In this document: positions 11,697 through 15,020 of the stretch, one piece after another | Position numbering within the stretch: the first letter of the stretch is position 1 | Layout of the letters: each line of letters starts with the position of its first letter | DNA from: Candidatus Methanogaster sp. UBA203 | Lineage (GTDB): Archaea; Halobacteriota; Methanosarcinia; Methanosarcinales; Methanogasteraceae | DNA: 15,020 bases | NCBI GenBank assembly: GCA_002503595.1 | Contig: DASC01000011.1 | Span: 1-15,020 of the forward strand | Reading direction: 5' to 3' | The notes under the pieces: model-generated | Told to the model about the DNA's origin: nothing | What the model saw: the letters and a program-made list of their open reading frames with translations, nothing else | The model's database searches: none | Program-made: the position numbers and the translations under genes

Positions 11697-13745
11697 ATGA
11701 AAAAATACTTTTTGACGCTTATAATAACGTTTTTAGCAATTATTATCACATTATTAAGTGGAACCGCTTACTCAGAAGAGCCGCAACGTGATGTTATTAT
11801 CGGATTTCACCAGATGCCTATTCCCTCGGAAAAGGCATTGATCCACAGTGAGGGCGGTGTTGTAAAACATGAGTATCGCTTAATCCCTGCTGTGTCTGCC
11901 AGTTTATCAGAGCAGGCGGTAGACATTATGAGAAAGAACCCGAGGGTCGCATATATTGAGGATGATGTAATACTTACGATAGCAACCGATGAATACATGA
12001 ATTCCTCGGGTGTGAGCCATATTGGCTGTGAAATGGCACATAACAACGGCATTGATGGTACCGGAGTTAAAGTGGCAGTCATTGATACCGGTATAGATTA
12101 TACTCATGAAGACCTGAATGATAATTATAAAGGCGGTTATGATTTTGTGTTCAACGATTCCGATCCCTTTGATGGTAACAATAGCCATGGCACCCATGTG
12201 GCAGGCATCATCGCTGCTGAGAGGAATGGAATTGGTGTGGTAGGCGTAGCCCCAAATGCCAGCCTCTATACTGTCAGGGTATTAGATAGTGCCGGATTTG
12301 GTACTGCCAGCTGGGTGATTGCTGGCATTGAGTGGGCGGTAGATAATGATATGGATGTGGCCGTTATGAGCTTTGGTACTAATGAGGATTCTCAATCACT
12401 TCGTGATGCCTGTCGTAATGCATCCGATGCAGGTGTGCTTCTGGTGGCGGCGGCTGGAAATACTCATACGCAGGGCGGAAATGTGGCCTATCCGGCCAGG
12501 TACGACTCTGTGATAGCTGTAACAGCTACCGATCTGAATGATAGCCAGGCATCTTTTTCAGCTATAGGTCCGGAGGTTGAGTTAGCTGCGCCAGGCGTGA
12601 ATATAATGTCTACCACCAGTGGCGATGGTTATGGAAATTTGAGCGGAACTTCCCAGGCAGCGCCTCATGTGGCCGGAACAGCCGCTCTTATCATTTCATC
12701 TAACCTGCCGGATGTTAATGACGATGGGGTAGTGAACAATGAAGATATAAGACTGCAACTGCAATCGACGGCACAAGATTTAGGAGATCCGGGGAAGGAC
12801 GACACGTATGGATATGGTTTGGTTAAAGCACCTGTTACGGCAGCCGCGATCTCTTGCGACTGCGGCGACATCTGCGTCAACGGAACTGGCTGGTGGCGTG
12901 ACGGCGGCGCGTTTAACGAGAGCGGAGCACCGATACAGGATGCAGTGAATAACGCGAGCAGCGGTGATACGATCTGCGTCAAGGATGGCAGCTACAACGA
13001 GAATGTGGATGTGGCGACGGATCATCTGACGATTCAGTCTGAGAATGGGTCTGTTTCGACGATTGTTCAAGCAGCGAATTCAGGCAATCATGTCTTTGAG
13101 GTGATCGCTAATTACGTGAACATATCAGGGTTCAATGTGGCAGGGGCAACCGGAATTAGCAAGGCAGGGATTTATCTCAGCGGAGCAGATCACTGCAACA
13201 TCTCTGACAACACCGCATCGGGCAACGAAAACGGTATCTACCTGTATTCTTCGAGCAACAACATACTTCTGAACAACACCGCATCGAACAACGACAACTA
13301 CGGCATCGAACTGTACAATTCGAGCAACAACCTGATCTACAACAACTACTGGAGCAACACAAACAACGTCTACGACGACGGATCCAACCGGTGGAATGCC
13401 ACCGTAACCATCAGGCCAAATATAATCGGCGGACCTTCCATCGGCGGAAACTACTGGAGCGACTATTATACAGGTGCTGATACGGACGGCGACGGATTTG
13501 GCGAGGAACCGTACAACATCACTGGCGGCAGCAATTTCGATTATCACCCGCTCTGCCCACCACCATCTGTAAAAGGCGACCTCAACGGCGACGGCGAACT
13601 CACCCCTGCGGACTCCGCAACCGCGCTCCAGCTCGCAGCCACCGGTGCATACGACGACGCAGCCGATGTCAGCGGCGACGGGCAGGTCACTTCGCTCGAC
13701 GCTCTCATGATCCTGCAAGCGGCGGCTGAGATAGTAGAATTGTAG
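11697..13745 (+). CDS. Subtilisin-family (S8) protease fused to NosD-type beta-helix and dockerin
   Basis: A 682-residue exported multidomain protein. In order: signal peptide (KKYFLTLIITFLAIIITLLS, to about 26); an I9-like propeptide region (RDVIIGFHQMP...NPRVAYIEDDV, ~31-91); an S8 catalytic domain with Asp130 (VAVIDTGIDYTHEDL), His164 (NSHGTHVAG), oxyanion Asn255 (AAAGN) and Ser319 (SGTSQAAPHVAG), where Gln replaces the usual Met. From residue 381 (TAAAISCDCGDICVNGTGWW) follows a parallel beta-helix of NosD/PbH1 repeats to ~620. A dockerin-like pair of calcium loops ends it (DLNGDGELTPADSATALQLA; DVSGDGQVTSLDALMILQAA). The C-terminal half has GC-richer codon use and is nearly the same DNA as the gene at 14112. 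It is probably a cell-surface protease, docked through a cohesin not seen here. No clear Shine-Dalgarno precedes the ATG. Confidence 0.9.
   Translation: MKKYFLTLIITFLAIIITLLSGTAYSEEPQRDVIIGFHQMPIPSEKALIHSEGGVVKHEYRLIPAVSASLSEQAVDIMRKNPRVAYIEDDVILTIATDEYMNSSGVSHIGCEMAHNNGIDGTGVKVAVIDTGIDYTHEDLNDNYKGGYDFVFNDSDPFDGNNSHGTHVAGIIAAERNGIGVVGVAPNASLYTVRVLDSAGFGTASWVIAGIEWAVDNDMDVAVMSFGTNEDSQSLRDACRNASDAGVLLVAAAGNTHTQGGNVAYPARYDSVIAVTATDLNDSQASFSAIGPEVELAAPGVNIMSTTSGDGYGNLSGTSQAAPHVAGTAALIISSNLPDVNDDGVVNNEDIRLQLQSTAQDLGDPGKDDTYGYGLVKAPVTAAAISCDCGDICVNGTGWWRDGGAFNESGAPIQDAVNNASSGDTICVKDGSYNENVDVATDHLTIQSENGSVSTIVQAANSGNHVFEVIANYVNISGFNVAGATGISKAGIYLSGADHCNISDNTASGNENGIYLYSSSNNILLNNTASNNDNYGIELYNSSNNLIYNNYWSNTNNVYDDGSNRWNATVTIRPNIIGGPSIGGNYWSDYYTGADTDGDGFGEEPYNITGGSNFDYHPLCPPPSVKGDLNGDGELTPADSATALQLAATGAYDDAADVSGDGQVTSLDALMILQAAAEIVEL
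12837..13490 (+). repeat. NosD module homologous at DNA level to the gene at 14112
   Basis: DNA similarity with the downstream gene starts abruptly at 12837 (matching 14178), in ACGGCAGCCGCGATCTCTTG. It is patchy through the helix and becomes exact from 13331: 13331-13490 equals 14864-15020 except for one extra TAT codon around 13464-13469. The shared segment begins inside the neighbour's signal peptide, marking the fusion point in the protease. Confidence 0.85.
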
Positions 13746-14008
13746 TTTGATCTACCAGAGCATCACAACATCCCCTTTCAGTCAACTACCCCCGGCAAAA
13801 GAATGCGCGGGGTGCTGGAATGCGGGATTTGTGATCAAAGGCATGAACAGGGATATCGCGGAGGTCTTTTCAGGCTGCAACTCGGGAGGTACGTTCCAGG
13901 GTGAATTAGATTTTCGTTAGACCCTACAACTTTCGTAGCCGGGCGGCTTGTTTTTGTGATATCTTACAAACTTTGGTCCGGAGGTCCGTATCAAGAATTC
14001 CCGACAAG
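13746..14008. other. Intergenic stretch after the protease
   Basis: No confident gene. A + strand frame ending at TAG 13918-13920 reads PPAKECAGCWNAGFVIKGMN and continues to GCNSGGTFQGELDFR. It looks protein-like but has no start codon with a ribosome site, so it may be a remnant. No clear terminator follows the protease; a weak CAGGGT/ACCCTA pairing lies near 13898-13925. The promoter region of the next gene begins at about 14009. Confidence 0.35.
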
Positions 14009-14016
14009 TTTATAAG
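14009..14016 (+). promoter_or_regulatory. TATA box of the NosD-type gene
   Basis: TTTATAAG on the + strand. It would start transcription near 14037-14040, leaving a 5' leader of about 73 nt that includes the hairpin at 14061-14091. Confidence 0.45.
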
Positions 14017-14060
14017 GGAGGGGTGGTTTAGATATATCCGCTCTTCTGGCATAACGCGAG

Positions 14061-14091
14061 GTCTCTGCACCGGAAAGGTGCAGTACGAGAC
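14061..14091 (+). promoter_or_regulatory. Stable hairpin in the 5' leader of the NosD-type gene
   Basis: GTCTC-TGCACC-GGAAA-GGTGCA-GTAC-GAGAC: two stacked perfect stems (5 and 6 bp) with loop GGAAA and a 4-nt bulge on the 3' side. It ends six bases before the Shine-Dalgarno GAGG (14098-14101). Its position suits an mRNA stabiliser or a translational switch. No known riboswitch class is recognised. Confidence 0.45.
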
Positions 14092-14111
14092 TAAGATGAG
14101 GCGAGCATGAT

Positions 14112-15020
14112 ATGAAAACATACACGATCATTAAAACGACAGCACTGATTTTAGCACTTATTACAGTATCCATAACGACGGCAGCCGCGATCTCTTGCGA
14201 CTGTGGCGACATCTGCGTCAACGGAACTGGCTGGTGGCACGATGGCGGCGCGTTTAACGCGAGCGAAGCACCGATACAGGCAGCGGTCGATAACGCGACC
14301 GCGGGCGAGACGATCTGTGTGAAAGCCGGTAACTACACCGGGACTGTGGACATTGCGACAGCGCATCTAACGCTTGCGGGCGAGGGCGCGGATGTGGTGA
14401 ATGTGACCGCGGCAGATTCGGGTGATCACGTCTTCAAGGTGGCCGCTGATTACGTGAACATCTCGGGGTTCAATGTGACCGCGGCAACAAAAAATGTTGG
14501 GATTTATCTCAAAGGAGCAGATCACTGCAACATCTCTGACAACAACGCATCGAACAACAAGTACCACGGAATCTACCTGGAGTCTTCGAGCGACAACACG
14601 CTCACAGGCAACACGGTATTGCACAACTATTACGGCATCGAACTGCGGTCTTCGAGCAACAACACGCTCACCGGCAATACCGCTAACTTGAACGGCTACG
14701 ACGGCATCTGCCTGGATTCTTCGAGCAACAACACACTTCTGAACAACACCGCATCGGGCAACGAAAACGGTATCTACCTGTATTCTTCGAGCAACAACAC
14801 GCTCACAGGCAACACTGTGTTGTACAACGACTACGGCATCGAACTGGAAGATTCGAGCAGCAACCTGATCTACAACAACTACTGGAGCAACACAAACAAC
14901 GTCTACGACGACGGATCCAACCGGTGGAATGCCACCGTAACCATCAGGCCAAATATAATCGGCGGACCTTCCATCGGCGGAAACTACTGGAGCGACTATA
15001 CAGGTGCTGATACGGACGGC
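14112..15020 (+). CDS. Exported NosD-type parallel beta-helix protein (partial, 3' cut)
   Basis: 303 codons are visible; the gene runs off the window. The signal peptide KTYTIIKTTALILALITVSI ends TTAAA near residue 26, followed by ISCDCGDICVNGTGWWHDGG. The body is a right-handed beta-helix: a first part (DNATAGETICVKAGNYTGTV, HVFKVAADYVNISGFNVTAA) and then repeated rungs of 22-23 residues with the core GI-x-L-x-SSSNNTLTGNT. Such proteins in archaea are cell-surface or secreted; the NosD name reflects fold, not copper delivery. Many NxS/T sequons suggest N-glycosylation. ATG 14112 has GAGG ten bases upstream; an ATG at 14107 gives only two codons. If it resembles its copy in the protease, a dockerin or similar end may follow outside the window. 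Confidence 0.85.
   Translation, partial: MKTYTIIKTTALILALITVSITTAAAISCDCGDICVNGTGWWHDGGAFNASEAPIQAAVDNATAGETICVKAGNYTGTVDIATAHLTLAGEGADVVNVTAADSGDHVFKVAADYVNISGFNVTAATKNVGIYLKGADHCNISDNNASNNKYHGIYLESSSDNTLTGNTVLHNYYGIELRSSSNNTLTGNTANLNGYDGICLDSSSNNTLLNNTASGNENGIYLYSSSNNTLTGNTVLYNDYGIELEDSSSNLIYNNYWSNTNNVYDDGSNRWNATVTIRPNIIGGPSIGGNYWSDYTGADTDG
14568..14873 (+). repeat. Tandem 66-69 bp repeats encoding beta-helix rungs
   Basis: Units begin at 14568, 14634, 14703, 14769 and 14835, each opening GG(A/C/T)ATC and carrying TTCGAGCAACAACACGCTCA or a close variant. They are in frame and encode 22-23-residue rungs. The same unit occurs in the protease gene at about 13231-13340. Confidence 0.8.

Noticed and set aside
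13125..13718. Long minus-strand open frame opposite the beta-helix region
   Set aside because: Valine/alanine-rich antisense shadow caused by repeated GAC/AAC codons of the protease gene.
14568..14873. CRISPR-like spaced repeats
   Set aside because: The 66-69 bp units are continuous, in frame and encode beta-helix rungs; there are no unique spacers.

Overview
The window is archaeal. The evidence is a cluster of archaeal-only translation genes (eL39, eL31, aIF6), an initiator tRNA with the archaeal/eukaryotic A1-U72 pair and no encoded CCA, a pyruvoyl-dependent arginine decarboxylase of archaeal type, TATA boxes about 26 bp upstream of leaderless starts, and exported NosD/dockerin surface proteins. 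An octaheme c-type cytochrome, a CooC-type nickel-insertion ATPase and a NifH/CfbC-like reductase component occur together. That mix fits an anaerobic methane- or alkane-oxidising, or methanogen-related, euryarchaeon (ANME-1 / Syntrophoarchaeales-like). The lineage is an inference from gene content; no marker in the window fixes it.

Layout. 1-3466 is a decayed accessory zone on the + strand. It holds the tail of an ABC-transporter ATPase, a methyltransferase pseudogene (one stop, two frameshifts), an IS4-superfamily (IS1634-like) transposase, a 3' gene remnant ending at a terminator, and intergenic repeat debris. 3467-6400 is a compact minus-strand operon read as lipoprotein, rpl39e, rpl31e, aIF6, pdaD and cooC-like, with gaps of 1-55 nt. 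aIF6 appears to start at CTG. Divergent from it, 6528-7588 carries initiator tRNA-Met followed after 2 nt by a predicted nucleotidyltransferase. Two related inverted-repeat elements (3069-3331 and 7639-7791) bracket this core block.

7839-9936 is a second minus-strand operon: a small helical protein, an orphan NifH-family ATPase, and a protein with a degenerate restriction-endonuclease-like N-terminus. No NifD/CfbD-type partner is adjacent. A 37-bp direct repeat at the first gene junction appears to have rewritten the C-terminus of the small protein.

10248-15020 is a + strand region of exported proteins: a possible 11-codon leader ORF, an octaheme cytochrome with IPT/TIG-like domains, a terminator, a subtilisin-like protease fused to a NosD-type beta-helix and a dockerin, and a NosD-type beta-helix protein cut by the window end. 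The beta-helix part of the protease is closely related at DNA level to the neighbouring gene. It still carries the end of that gene's signal peptide at the fusion point, so the protease looks like a recent chimera assembled from its neighbour or a close paralogue.

The most interesting points are the protease/NosD fusion scar, the orphan NifH operon with its duplicated junction, the unusual partners of the ribosomal cluster and the CTG start of aIF6, and the bracketing inverted-repeat elements.
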